Positions 21,869-33,336 of a DNA stretch of 64,000 bases are shown in pieces; position 1 is the first letter of the stretch; each line of letters opens with the position of its first letter. Made by a program: the position numbers and the translations under genes. A model generated the notes under the pieces. That model was not told where the DNA came from. It did no database searches and worked only from the letters and a program-made list of their open reading frames with translations. This DNA comes from Sistotremastrum niveocremeum HHB9708 (taxonomy: Eukaryota > Basidiomycota > Agaricomycetes > Sistotremastrales > Sistotremastraceae), in contig KV419394.1 in assembly GCA_001630475.1 (NCBI GenBank), positions 1,302,001 to 1,366,000 of the forward strand, in the 5' to 3' direction.

Positions 21869-23084
21869 ATGGCATACCTGATACACATCAACTCGCTCCC
21901 GGAACTCGATCAACTCCTTGAGGCTAAGAAAGAGACGTTGACGATAATTGACTTCCACGCCGCTTGGTGCGGTATGTGTCCGATCCGATTCCATCTTCTC
22001 TCTAAACTCAACCTGGATCGTAATACTTAGGTCCTTGTCATCAGATAGCCCCTTACTACGAGCAACTCAGTCGAAACTTTCGCCATGTTGCATTCGCGAA
22101 AGTCGACGTCGACGCGGTCCCAGCCGTGGCAGAAAGATACCGGGTGACGGCGATGCCCACCTTTGTTTTCATAAAAAACAAGATCGTCGTAGATTTGGTA
22201 CATGGAGGCTCTTGTCGCCCGCTAAATCCATGGTTCTAACCAAGCTCCCAGCTTCGTGGAGCTAGTGCACCTGCTTTGAATAGCCTCATTGCCAAGCACG
22301 CACCTACTGCAACTGCTGGCGCGTCCGGCTCAGGGTCTGCAGTTCCAGCTGAAGGACCGTTGTCAGGAGATGTGAGTCAGAAAACCAAACTCTGATCAGG
22401 GGACCAATTGACACATCTCTCAGAGTTCGCTGCTTGAATTCCTTGATACTACCCAACTCACCTGCTTGAACGAATCCCCGGAGCACGGCATCAAAACCAT
22501 TCTTGGTCAGAAAAGACGCAATAAATCCGATGCCTATCTGTTGAGCGACGCCGACGAACAATTGTTGCTCACAATCTCCGTGAGGGCCACTGTTCTCCAG
22601 TGTCAGATTCATGCTCATATCGTCGATGAAGTTCAATCAGGCTGTGCGAGTACGATCGTTAGTCCTGACAGGCAAGGTCGCTTCGCAAGCTCCAAAGAAG
22701 ATTAAATTACTGATCAATAAACCGGCCGTGGGCTTTGAGGATGTCGAAGATGCTGAAGAACCGGAGGTGGCACAGGTCCTCACCCTCTCTGAAGATATTG
22801 TCGCAGAGGGTAAACCTATCACTGTCCGATTCGTGCGTTTCCAGAGCGTCAACAGTCTAACGGTGCGTCAAAGAATTGTTCGCGCTCTTTCGCAGCTCAT
22901 TTAAGCCAGATTTTCGTTGCTTCAAATCACGGAGGCGATGATGAGACCCGCATCGACAGCATTGATGTTTTGGGCAATACCATAGAGTACGTGTCAATGC
23001 TTGGATTTCATTAATAAAGTGATAGTGACGTTGGAACTTAGGACTACAAGAGATCTGAGTGGCCTACAGAAGCAAGAAGAATAG
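21869..23084 (+). CDS. Thioredoxin-PITH protein (TXNL1-like)
   Basis: Seven exons (21869-21971, 22031-22197, 22252-22371, 22424-22579, 22632-22862, 22910-22986, 23042-23084) join in phase to 298 residues. Residues 1-105 are a thioredoxin domain: active site DFHAAWCGPCHQIAP with both Cys present, then AKVDVDAVPAVAERYRV, and the cis-Pro segment AMPTFVFIKNKIV. A Gly/Ser/Ala linker (ATAGASGSGSAVPAEG) leads to a PITH domain (LLEFLDTTQLTCLNESPEHG, FNQAVRVRSLVLTG, PKKIKLLINKP, SNHGGDDETRIDSIDV), ending SGLQKQEE. TXNL1 binds the 26S proteasome base in animals and yeast; the RPT1 gene lies 2.6 kb away, which is probably coincidence. Confidence 0.93.
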
Positions 23085-23296
23085 TAACCATGTTTGTAGC
23101 TGATCCTCAGTGTATGTATACAGCTGGATTGCATTGTTAAGTCGCAAATAAGACAGACATCCGATCTCTTGTGGAAGTGTCCCTATACAAGATCATACCC
23201 TGACCAGGTCGTTGTGAAGAATGAGTTTCTTTGAAAGTGAAATTCTATTGTCATATAACGAAGCTACACATTTCATATACTGTCAGGCGAGACACT

Positions 23297-25602
23297 TTAT
23301 TCGTGAAGTTGGCGGAATTTATCCAGGATCTCCGTGTGTAATGAGTCTAGTTTGTGCTTCACGGATTCCTCTCCTTGGGAAGGGCTCTGTGAAGATGTTA
23401 ATAAATGAATTGTTGGATGAACTAGGGAGCCCATACCTCGAACTTCATCTGGGAGAGCTTGAACATAATATCACCGGCCGAGTCTCGGATCTTCGCAAAC
23501 GTGACATCTCCCTGTGCGACAGCTTTTGTCGCCAAATCATGGAACGACACAAAATTGCGGAGCATGCCACTCGTCTTGTAGAAGGGACAATAACGATCGT
23601 ACTCACTGATACCGTTCTGCTGCAAGAAATCTTCTTTCAGCATACGGGCCACCTCTAAGGTGATTTTCTCGTTCTCCCCGAGTGCGCTCTTTCCGACCAG
23701 CTGGACAATTTCGGCCAGGTCCTCTTCTTTCTGCAAAATTTCCTTTGTCCGTGTACGAAGTTCAATGAAACCCGGTTCTTTTGATTCGTAATGGGGCTCC
23801 AACACGTCAGTGTACTTGGAATAGGAAACATTCCAATTGACCGATGGGAAATGTTTGCGTTGCGCCAATTTCTTATCCAAGCCCCAGAAGACCTGGACAA
23901 TACCAAGCGTGGCAGCCGTGACGGGATCAGAAAAGTCACCACCCGGAGGGGATACACTGAAAACAGAAAATCAGTACAACTGGCAATATCAAGTGAGGCT
24001 GCTTCTTACGCCCCAACAATGGATACGGTGCCTTCCCTGACGGGGTTTCCAAGGCACTTGACCCTACCAGCTCGCTCATAGAAACTGGCAAGCTTGGTTC
24101 CCAGGTAGGCCGGATAACCAGAGTCAGCAGGCATTTCAGCCAAACGACCGGATATTTCTCGCAAGGCCTCAGCCCACCGTGACGTCGAGTCGGCCATCAT
24201 AGAGACGTTTGTTCCTTGGTCACGGAAGTATTCTGCGAGTGTGATACCAGTGTAAATGGAAGCTTCCCGGGCAGCAACAGGCATATTGGAGGTATTAGCA
24301 ACCAGTGTGGTACGTTTCATGATGGGCTCCTGGCGTTCGCCAACGTCCAACGTCAACTCGGGAAACTCCATCAGTACTTCAGCCATCTGGTCATCAACAT
24401 GAGCAGGGGCTAAATGTCAAGGGAAACAGTCACGGAACCTCGTTGCCTCGCTCGCCACATCCCACATAGATGATGATATCACTATTAGAATATTTTGACA
24501 GAGCTTGAGAGATGACAGTTTTTCCACATCCGAAGGCACCAGGAATGGCAGTGGTACCTCCTTGGACACACCTGAGGGACTTTGAGCGTATTGCAATCAA
24601 TCCACGCCAAACAATCACGTACGGGAACAAAGCATCAAGAATACGTTGGCCAGTCAGCAAAGGGTAGTTAGCGGTCATTTTTTCAACAACCGGTCGGGGT
24701 GCTCGGACGGGCCATAGTTGTCGCATAGTATGTTGAGTCTTCTTGCCTTCGAACTCTGTTTCCAAGACGACATCCTAATGAAAAATCAGCCCGTCAGCCA
24801 CCATAGGCGAGCAGCGAAAGAACGAGCCTCGATTGTATATGTCCCTTTGTCTGCGATATGAGTGACGGTGCCGAGGGCTCGGGGCGACAGCATGATCTTA
24901 TGCTTATCAACTAGCGAGTTCTCCCAGACGGTGCCAAAAATGTCGCCACCCGAGACGTGATCTCCGACCTGGCTAATATGAGATACGCTCAAGCACATTA
25001 GAGGAAAAGAGACCTTATAGTTAGTAGGAGTGAATTCCCACTTGGCGAATCGATCCAATGCGTCTGTGTTGATTCCACGAGGAATGTAGATAGACTTGGA
25101 CAACTCCTGAATGCTCTGTCGGAGGTTGATGAGATTCGATGAATCAGGGGTAATCGCTGAAGCACTTACTCGAAGTGGCCGTTGGATTCCGTCCACAATG
25201 TTGCCCATTAAGCCTATTGCAAGTTTAAAAGCGTTCAATTCCTAGATTTAGGTCTTACCTGGACCAAGCTCAACGCTGAGGGGTTTTCCAGTCCGCAGGA
25301 CAGGGTCCCCGACTGTAACACCAGAGGTCTCTTCATAAACCTGGATGGTCACCTTATCGGCGTCGATTCGGATGACCTCTAGAAGGCACAATGACAGCGA
25401 TTCCCATACTTGAAGATGAATACATACCTCCGACGAGCTCATCGTGGCCGACTCGAACAAGCTCGTACATGGCCGAGCCTGTCATGTTCTCTGCAACTAC
25501 GACTGGGCCGGAGACACCAAAGACTGAGCCGTATCTTGATTCTCTGTCTTCATCAGCAATCTTTGGCAAATCACGTTTGGCATTTTGAAGTGCCCCAGCC
25601 AT
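23297..25602 (-). CDS. vma1: V-type proton ATPase catalytic subunit A
   Basis: Nucleotide-hydrolysing subunit of the vacuolar H+-ATPase V1 sector. Ten exons (25428-25602, 25259-25378, 25170-25213, 25014-25115, 24828-24968, 24623-24774, 24439-24571, 24010-24386, 23437-23956, 23297-23386) join in phase to 617 residues, exactly the family length. Motifs: start [34 protein letters not shown], Walker A in [32 protein letters not shown], and [19 protein letters not shown]. The tail exon reads [16 protein letters not shown]. No intein interrupts GCGKT, the site occupied in budding yeasts. The intron at 24775-24827 appears to be GC-AG. Starts only 101 bases from RPT1 on the opposite strand. Confidence 0.97.
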
Positions 25603-25703
25603 GGCTCGAGGTGGAGGAAGCGCAAGACTCGGAGATATCAACAAGGTCAAACGCGCTCCCCTGACTGACGCGTCTTCCTCCTTACGATTCTACAACTACG
25701 ACG

Positions 25704-27585
25704 ATGCCACCCAAAGCGTAAGTTATGTTCTTTGGTGTCATTGCAGTCATGTCTGATTACATTACAGTGACTGGGAGAAATGCATGTACATCTATATCGC
25801 TGAACCACATATGCTGACGCGTCCTGTAGTCGAGAAGAAAGCCGACGAGAAAGAGGAGAAGATTGTCGGTGCGTTTAGTCTCTGGCTTAACACGATCGTC
25901 CTGTACTTACCTGCTATGAAGCACTTGACGATAGCGACATCCAAATTCTGAAGACCTATGTTCGTCATCCGCTGCACTACCGCGAATATGGATCACTAAT
26001 GGCATGCTAGGGCCAAGGTCCTTATGCCGTTCAATTGAAGAAAACCGAATCAGACATCAAGGATATCCAGAAGAGGATAAACGAGAAGCTCGGGGTCAAG
26101 GAATCAGATACTGGTCTCGCCCCTCCCAATCTCTGGGACATACCCGCAGACCGTCAGCGCATGGGCGAGGAGCATGCGCTCCAAGTAGCGAGATGTACCA
26201 AGATCATCCCCGTCGATCCTCTCAGGGCTGCGATGGCGCAATCTGTCAACGGGCTGGCGGGTTTGCAAGGTCAGAAGGGTGCGGACGAGCAGGACAAATA
26301 CGTCATCAACATCAAGCAAATTGCCAAGTTCGTCGTGGGTTTGGGAGATCGCGTGGCACCTACAGATATCGAAGAAGGGATGAGAGTTGGGTAAAGTCTT
26401 TCAACTTTGACGTTTCGAAGCAAATGCTGATTGGTCTCGCATTCCAGCGTTGACCGCAACAAATATCAGATTCAGATCCCCCTTCCGCCAAAAATCGATG
26501 CTTCAGTGACTCTGATGCAAGTAGAGGAGAAGCCCGACGTCACCTATTCAGATATCGGAGGGTGCAAAGAACAGATTGAGAAGATGCGTGAGGTTGTTGA
26601 AACACCCTTAATATCGGTGCGTAAAGTGTTATTCTCGGCATGCGCTTATGCTCAACAATATTTCCAGCCCGAACGCTTCGTAAATCTCGGTATCGACCCA
26701 CCGAAAGGTGTTCTGTTATACGGGCCTCCGGGTACCGGGAAGACTTTATGTGCTCGCGCTGTCGCCAACCGAACTGATGCTACTTTCATTCGCGTCATTG
26801 GGTCAGAACTGGTTCAGAAATACGTCGGAGAAGGCGCTAGAATGGTTCGGGAGCTCTTCGAGATGGCGCGAAGTAAGAAGGCTTGCATCATTTTCTTTGA
26901 CGAAGTTGATGCAATCGGTGGTGCACGCTTTGACGACGGTGCCGGTGGGGATAATGAAGTACAGCGAACAATGTTGGAGCTCATTAATCAGTTGGACGGT
27001 TTTGACCCGAGAGGGAATATCAAAGTTCTCATGGCCACCAACAGGCAAGTCTCTTGTTTGACTCTTTCAGATCCTTTCCTGAATCTTTCTTTCAGACCCG
27101 ATACACTCGACCCTGCTCTTCTGCGTCCTGGTCGACTGGACAGAAAGATCGAATTTTCTTTACCGGACAATGAAGGACGGGCGCATATTCTTCGAATACA
27201 CGCTCGCAGGTACGTGTCCTTTGCAATTGCTGTCTGCCCGGTCTGATTTAGATGCGCAGTATGAGCGTAGAACGAGACATTCGATTTGACCTCATTGCCC
27301 GCTTATGCCCCAACACCACTGGAGCGGAGCTACGATCTGTAGCCACTGAGGTGAGTCTTCTCCAAGATGTGAAAGAATCTAGACGGCTTAAAACATCACC
27401 CAAGGCTGGTATGTTTGCTATTCGGGCACGTCGAAAGGTTGCTTCAGAACGTGACTTTTTGGACGCTGTTGAGAAAGTGATAAGACAGGGAACAAAGTTT
27501 TCCAGCACGTCAGTCCTTTTGTCCCTATCACCCCGATTTTACGCTGACAGTCCAATCCAGACCGCTGTATCAAGTTTACAATTGA
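25704..27585 (+). CDS. rpt1: 26S proteasome regulatory ATPase RPT1
   Basis: AAA ATPase of the 19S base. Eleven exons join in phase to 454 residues: 25704-25717, 25768-25781, 25830-25868, 25922-25959, 26011-26390, 26448-26616, 26668-27044, 27096-27209, 27260-27350, 27405-27508, 27561-27585. The first two exons are only 14 bases each. The start MPPKADWEKF and the coiled coil ([18 protein letters not shown]) are RPT1-type. Walker [17 protein letters not shown], Walker [16 protein letters not shown] region [20 protein letters not shown]. The tail ends PLYQVYN. Two introns look like GC-AG: 25782-25829 (gcatgt) and 27045-27095 (perfect gcaagt). Head-to-head with VMA1. Confidence 0.96.
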
Positions 27586-27692
27586 TCTCGCCTTCGTTCT
27601 TCTTCATTAATGTATTGTAGTAGATGCATTAGTTGTACATTTATTAGGCACCGTTGAGTCAGTGTTGACAGGACGTCAGATGCTTTGGATTG

Positions 27693-29165
27693 ATGCGCTG
27701 CATGAGTCACAGTCTGCTACTCCGACCAAGTCGCTGCAGACACTGGTATTCACGAACATTCGTGCGACGATATGCCGGATCAAGTCGTAGACCGCCTGCT
27801 ACACCTCCTGAACTGGCACAGCTTCTAGCTGAATATGCAGACCGCACGCCAAATGCGATCAGTCTACCGGAGCTCCTGGCGTTTGGTTCACCTCCAACCG
27901 AGGAATCTGTCTTAGCTTCCGCAGCATATACCCTGTCCGAGCTTCCAAGACGATTGGTAGTCAGAGTACGATCTCTCGAAGCTTTGCCGTATATCGTTGG
28001 CACCAATCCTTTCATATCGCGGATCCTGCAAGGCTACCGTCGTTCCTTTGAGGCTCTGGCGAAACATCAACCGATTACATCCAAAGAAGAAAATTTGAAA
28101 TTCGTCCAAAGTCTACAGAACATTGTTCAGAGTCATGCCAATGACATTGCAACGCTATCGAAAGGGCAAGTTTCATTCACGCGAGAAAATAAGTCTGTTC
28201 TTACCCTGATCGAGTCAGATGTCAAGAATGTGCACGGTATATGCTGCCTGCAGAGATATCGCAGTTCCTCGACTCGACGATCAGTGGTCGGATAGCACTG
28301 CGTCTGATAGCGGAACAACATATTGCGATTACTCGCGCCCTGAGCGACTCAAGACTCAGAGAACATCATGTCGGCATCGTTGATATGCGATGTTCCCCAG
28401 CAAATATGATTTCCTTATGTTCCAACTTTGTCACGGAACTCTGTGAGGGAACATTGGGTGCCTCTCCACAGATAGAGCTTGACGGAGAAGTCGATGAAAC
28501 CTTTGCGTGAGTTCCAGTTCATTTCTGTGAGCAAGTGTTGATGCCCAACAAGCTATGTTCCGGTGCATATGGAATACATTCTAACGGAGATACTGAAAAA
28601 TTCGTGTCGTGCAAGTGTCGAGCACCATCTTGCGAAGCATGGCTCATCTTCTCGGACACCGATACCCAGTATCGCCGTGACGATTGCCCCTAGGACGGCA
28701 GTGAATGGCGTGGACAAGCGGCAGTCGTTCCTTTCACTGCGGATTCGAGATCAAGGTGGAGGGGTTCCACCCCAAAATATCGATCGAATCTTTTCATATG
28801 CGTTTACTACTGCCGGCCGAGGGGGTGCAGATAGTGGAAGTGGTGGTGGACCGTATGCTGCCCAAGCTATTGGTGGAATCGCATCTGTAGGGTCAGCTGG
28901 CTCAGGGACAGACGGCAATCTATTTGGAGAGATCACTGGGAAAGGACTTCAGACCGGACTTGGGACCATCGCTGGACTTGGTTATGGGTTCGGCATTCCA
29001 ATTGATGTCCTGACTTGCACTTATACTGGTTCTAGACTGCCCATGGCGAGACTGTACGCAAACTATTTTGGAGGAAGCCTGCAATTAGTATCACTGCATG
29101 GGCATGGCACCGATTGCTTCATAAAGCTACGAAGTCTGGATGAAGGTGACGATGTTATGATCTGA
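27693..29165 (+). CDS. Mitochondrial PDK/BCKDK-type protein kinase
   Basis: GHKL-fold kinase that phosphorylates and silences a mitochondrial 2-oxo-acid dehydrogenase E1. Four exons (27693-28165, 28219-28506, 28553-28987, 29036-29165) join in phase to 441 residues. Presequence rich in Arg/Ser (MRCMSHSLLLRPSRCRHW). Four-helix region: SLEALPYIVGTNPFISR, LSKGCQECARYMLPAEIS. ATP fold: N-box MEYILTEILKNSCRASVEHH, G1 LRIRDQGGGVPPQNIDRIF, G2 GLGYGLPMARLYANYFGGSL and LHGHGTDCFIKL. The lid between G1 and G2 carries a Gly/Ala/Ser-rich insertion of about 50 residues. Intron 1 (28166-28218) begins gcaagt, a GC-AG intron. Whether the target is pyruvate or branched-chain dehydrogenase cannot be told by eye. 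Confidence 0.9.
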
Positions 29166-29322
29166 GCAAGGCCGCCGGCGCAGTGGCCCTCGGAACCGCA
29201 ATCACCGGGGCAGGGGCAAAGCCACGGTGATCTCAGTATTGAGTCAGATGTATTAGCCATCGACTGCGCACCTCTATATATCATACAGCTAATCGATTTG
29301 ACCTTCTCTGCGTTGTCCCACC

Positions 29323-31336
29323 ATGAGAGCCGTCCCGCTTGTGGCGTTCGGCGCGTTTGCTTTGAGCACCGTCTTAGCCGACCAAATCCCTGTCGCCAAC
29401 ATCTGGGAGATAGACAACAGCAATGTTCCGGCTCACGAACAATCCAAATTGTCCAGATTGTCCGGTCAAGGTCTCCAAAGCACAGGGCCATTCCAGGTGC
29501 CCAATCCGTTTGGTCAAGAACATGAGGTTTCAGAGCCAGAAGTTGAGGCCTTGGCAGAAAATGAAGACAAATCGATCTATGACATCCTGAGCGGCTCCCC
29601 TGCGTATGTCACCAGCGATCTTTACAATTAGCCTTCCCTGACGTTCGGCAGTTTGTTCTCCACCCTGATCAAAGCCATCGATTTCGATGAAGAGACCGCT
29701 GAAGTGCTGAAAGGACCTTCAAAAGGGTGAGTAATAGTGCTTTCCGCTGCATCCTTCTTACTCATTCGCGACTGCCTCTCTGCAGCATTACGTTCTTTGC
29801 CCCAATCAACCCAAAGAAACGGAAGCCTCATCATGGCTCCGCCCAATCGATGCCCGAGGAGGAGCTGGACATCGAGACTGCAGATCCATTCGCCGCTCTG
29901 GATGGAGTCGTCTCACAGCTTACAGCATCTATAGAGGCTCAAGACAAGAACAAAACCGAGATTCTGAAGAAGATCGTACACGCTATTCTGCAGTATCACA
30001 TCCTCCCCACCAGCGTCAACACTACCGTCTTTGCTGTGAACAGCACGTATGCCACAAACCTCACGCTCAAGGATGGTTCTAATGGTGGAGAACCGCTCCG
30101 TCTCAAGGTTTCCGGGGCAGTTTTTGGTTTTGGCGGGGTCATCAACTACTATTCTGTCATTTTGAAAAGCAATTTGAAAGCAAGCAATGGTCTGTATACC
30201 TTCTTCACTCAACATAGGCCCCACTCATCGAGTTGTCACAGGTCTTATCCATGTTGTAAGGACTCCTCTTTTCCCGCCACTTTCCACACTGCAACTCGGC
30301 TTGCTCTTGCCTGATGCATTCTCTATCTTCGTAAGTTTCCCAATGACCACTTCAGGTTTGTGATCTCATGTTTCCTAGACGTCAGCTCTTCAGCGCGTTG
30401 GTCTGTCCTCGCTTTTGGAATATGGGCTCAGCAAGAACCCCAAAGGCCTCGGTTCAGTGACTGTGTTTGCTCCTTCAAATAGCGCATTCCAGAAGCTACC
30501 CCGCAAGCTCAAACTCTTCCTCTTCTCACCCCTTGGAGAGCGGGTTCTCAAAAAGCTGCTCGAATATCATATCGTGCCCAATCAAGTCATCTTTTCTGGT
30601 GTGTCTGTAGCATTTCTCAGAGGCACAGTCAAGTCTAACGTTCCTTGCAGACTACCATAGCGAAGTTCATAAGCACTCTTGCATGGACCAATTCGACCCT
30701 GAACTCGATGACACCTTCATTGGCGGCAGCTATGAGCTCACTCATTACGCGGATCAACTTCAGGATTACTTCCGCGCACCCAATTTTAGAGGTTGTAGAT
30801 CTATGCACAGCCATGGCGGTACTTGGGAAGTGAACCCAGATGTACCGACTCAATTCATGCGCCCGATCGATCAACCTCGCAGAGTGCCCTTCCCAGGTAC
30901 CCCTCTGCCGCCTCACAAACGGCCTAATGACCAGGAGCCTGAGCCGCCTCACAGGCAACCTGACCATAGAGGACCAGAACCACCCCAGCACCCTCATCGC
31001 CCGCCTCACGTCCCTGAATTGATCAAGAATCTGACTTTTACCCTCCCAACGCTTTTCACGAATCACACCGTTGATTTCAAAGTAACCCAGTTCAAGATCC
31101 TTCCTCATTTATATGAGACCAAGTTGTTCGCCGCTGGTGTATACATCTCTAATCCTGATGTCGTCACGAGAAACGGGGCCGTACACATTGTAAAGAGACT
31201 GCTTAACCCCCTGCGTAACGCGACGCATGTGCCTCCTCACCGTGGAGACAAAAGCGGCTGTGAATGTGAGGGGCCCGACGAATGGAAGGACTGGGAGAAG
31301 TTGCTCCCTGCTTGGGCTGCTCAGGATGAGACATAG
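29323..31336 (+). CDS. Secreted fasciclin (FAS1) protein with His/Pro-rich insertion
   Basis: Six exons (29323-29603, 29652-29726, 29786-30189, 30218-30330, 30379-30598, 30651-31336) join in phase to 592 residues. A signal peptide (MRAVPLVAFGAFALSTVLA) is followed by an acidic segment and two FAS1 domains: the first from SIYDILSGSPALFSTLIKAI with ITFFAPINP, ILQYHILPTSV and the closing GLIHVVRTPLFPP; the second from SALQRVGLSSLLEYGLS with VTVFAPSNSAFQKLP and LLEYHIVPNQVIFS, closing at AVHIVKRLLNP. Inside the second domain is a long insertion rich in His, Pro and Arg (residues roughly 420-500; PHKRPNDQEPEPPHRQP). No GPI tail seen; the end (SGCECEGPDEWKDW) is charged. A TATA-like CTATATAT lies at about 29272. 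FAS1 proteins act in adhesion and wall contacts. Confidence 0.9.
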
Positions 31337-31693
31337 CCCCGATGTCTCAGAGAGCTGCATTCAGGTTGCAGCGAAGATGTCCCGGTCATAAACCCCTCCT
31401 CTGTCTGTATTCTAGAAAATGTACTTGTAGTGTATCAAATCAGCCCAGCGCCCAAATTGTCTAACCTGAAAGAGTGTCTAAGAGTGGGGTCTAGCTTCAG
31501 CAGGGGCTATCTCGATCTCTGCATATATATCCCTCGAAATTTTTGCCCTTATGGCTTGCGTACTTCGCAAGCTCATCATCGGAATCGTGATATCATCCTC
31601 AGAGCTCGCTGATGATGGTGCTTCCCAGTGTAAAATTGTAGTAAGTGCAGTACGACCGCCAAAGATAAGAGTGAGGAGTGTCAAAACAGTAAT
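31337..31693. other. Convergent spacer
   Basis: 3' flanks of the fasciclin and NSA1 genes; an upstream TATA-like ATATATAT at 31524-31531 has no gene to go with it. Nothing else seen. Confidence 0.4.
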
Positions 31694-33160
31694 TCATTGG
31701 TCCGACCCCGGAACATGTGAAGCCTTTCTTCGCTTGCTATGTTTGCCAGTTGTCTCCAAGTCTGACCCCTCTTCTATAGCAGGCATATTCGTCCAGATAT
31801 CGTCGTCAGCCTCCCCGTCATCACGGCGCTGCGAGACCAAATCATCTCCCGAATTGACCTCTCCATCCCAGCATATCACCGTCGGAATGCTCTTGAGGAA
31901 TGTCTGGTCGAGGATTTGACCCTTTTCTTCAACGGCACCGCCGTCCTTCAGTGGAAGATCTGTTGTGGTATGTATTCTAAGAAGCCGATCGAGTGAAGTG
32001 GAAGCCAGCAGGCGCGACGACGTCAACGCAATCGCCGAAATGGAACCCGAAAGCCCTTTCAAATGATGAAGTTGACCTCAATCTATAAGCAAGAGTAGAC
32101 GCACCTTTGTACGTATATAGCTTTCGTCCGTTACGGAGGTCGACAGCAGCGAGTTCGGAGCCCATATCAGCTATAAAAAGCTCACTCAAATGGACATTCC
32201 GTCAGAAATGGCAAAGATCTGGGGTGATGAGCTCACTGTTCGCGATGCCCTTTCTCCATTAGTTTGATGCCACCTTTCTGTGCCAAGGATTTCCAATCTG
32301 TAACTGGCCGTTTCCCAGCACGAGTATCATACGACCTGACAGAACCGGAATAGGTTCCAGTAGCGAGATGGTTGGATCCACTAGTTGTTTCGCGCAAATA
32401 GAGTAGAGAAGTGATGTGGACAGGCTGCCGTAAATTGAGGAAGTCGTTTGGTACGTTCTTCGCCCTCCAAAGTTCTCCCGGCAGCAGGTCGGACGATTTA
32501 CTTTTGCGTTTCTGGCCTGCCACGGTGGTTTCAGCGGGAGATCCTCGAGCCGTGAATGCTGTGTCTACATCCCATACAGAGAGGTCCACTTCTTCCCCTC
32601 CATAAGCAAAAGAGTTTCCACTGGGAGACAGCCGAAAATCGCATAGTCGTGTAGGGATTGAAGTCACTTGGGATGGGATGGTTTCTTCGGTTTCTCCAAT
32701 GTTTTTAGCGAGCGGTACGAAACGGACATGACCGCTGCTTGTACAGGTATATGCACCTCTGAGAATGTAAATGATCCCACAGTACGCTGGAAGAAAGACA
32801 TCCTCTCACTTTTCATTTATGGTGGCACGGATGTAGCGATGTTGAGAACGAAGTCTACTCTCCTTCCACTCTTGAATCAACGTCGGTTTCCCGCTCTCTG
32901 AGTCTTGGAGAGAAAATAAGGAAGCGTTTCCATCAGCAAAACCAGTCAGAAGCTGCCTTTCCGTGAATCGACTTCTAAGATGTTCGTAGTCCTTCGCAAA
33001 AGCAGTGATTGCTCACCATGCCGCTCCTCAGGTCCATAACTTGCATGGCGCTCTTCGCGCCCTCTCGTTCAAAGATAGTCTCAACCAACGACTGATCTGG
33101 AGACGTCCATCGTATTCTCTTCGTCTGGCCGAGTTCATCCCCAGCATAGAAAGTAGGCAT
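31694..33160 (-). CDS. Ribosome biogenesis WD40 protein NSA1 (WDR74-like)
   Basis: Seven-bladed WD40 protein of pre-60S particles. Start at 33160 (MPTFYAGDELGQTKRIRW). Exon 1 ends at 33017 and exon 2 most likely begins at 32952 (LLTGFADGNASLFSLQD). The long exon 32233-32667 carries the NSA1 signature: FRLSPSGNSFAYGGEEVDLS, ELWRAKNVPNDFLNLRQPVH, TGTYSGSVRSYDTRAGKRPV. Later exons read LFIADMGSELAAVDLRNG and, after a WD blade (LASTSLDRLLRIHTT), an acidic then basic tail (RRDDGEADDDIW; GKHSKRRKASH), a likely nucleolar localisation signal. Not every junction was solved. Divergent from the ARM-repeat gene, 176 bases between starts. Confidence 0.85.
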
Positions 33161-33336
33161 GGCGGTCGATGGAGCAGGTGTAAAAAAACGAACTAAGTTT
33201 CGCCTTCTGCCGTCCGGCGCACTCGGCGGCTAAGACTGCTATTCACCTTGTCCAGCACCCTATCCTCATCATCCAACACTTTGGCTCACATTTCAAATAG
33301 CTATCGGGGACTGGAATACACACCTCCCATGCGAAC

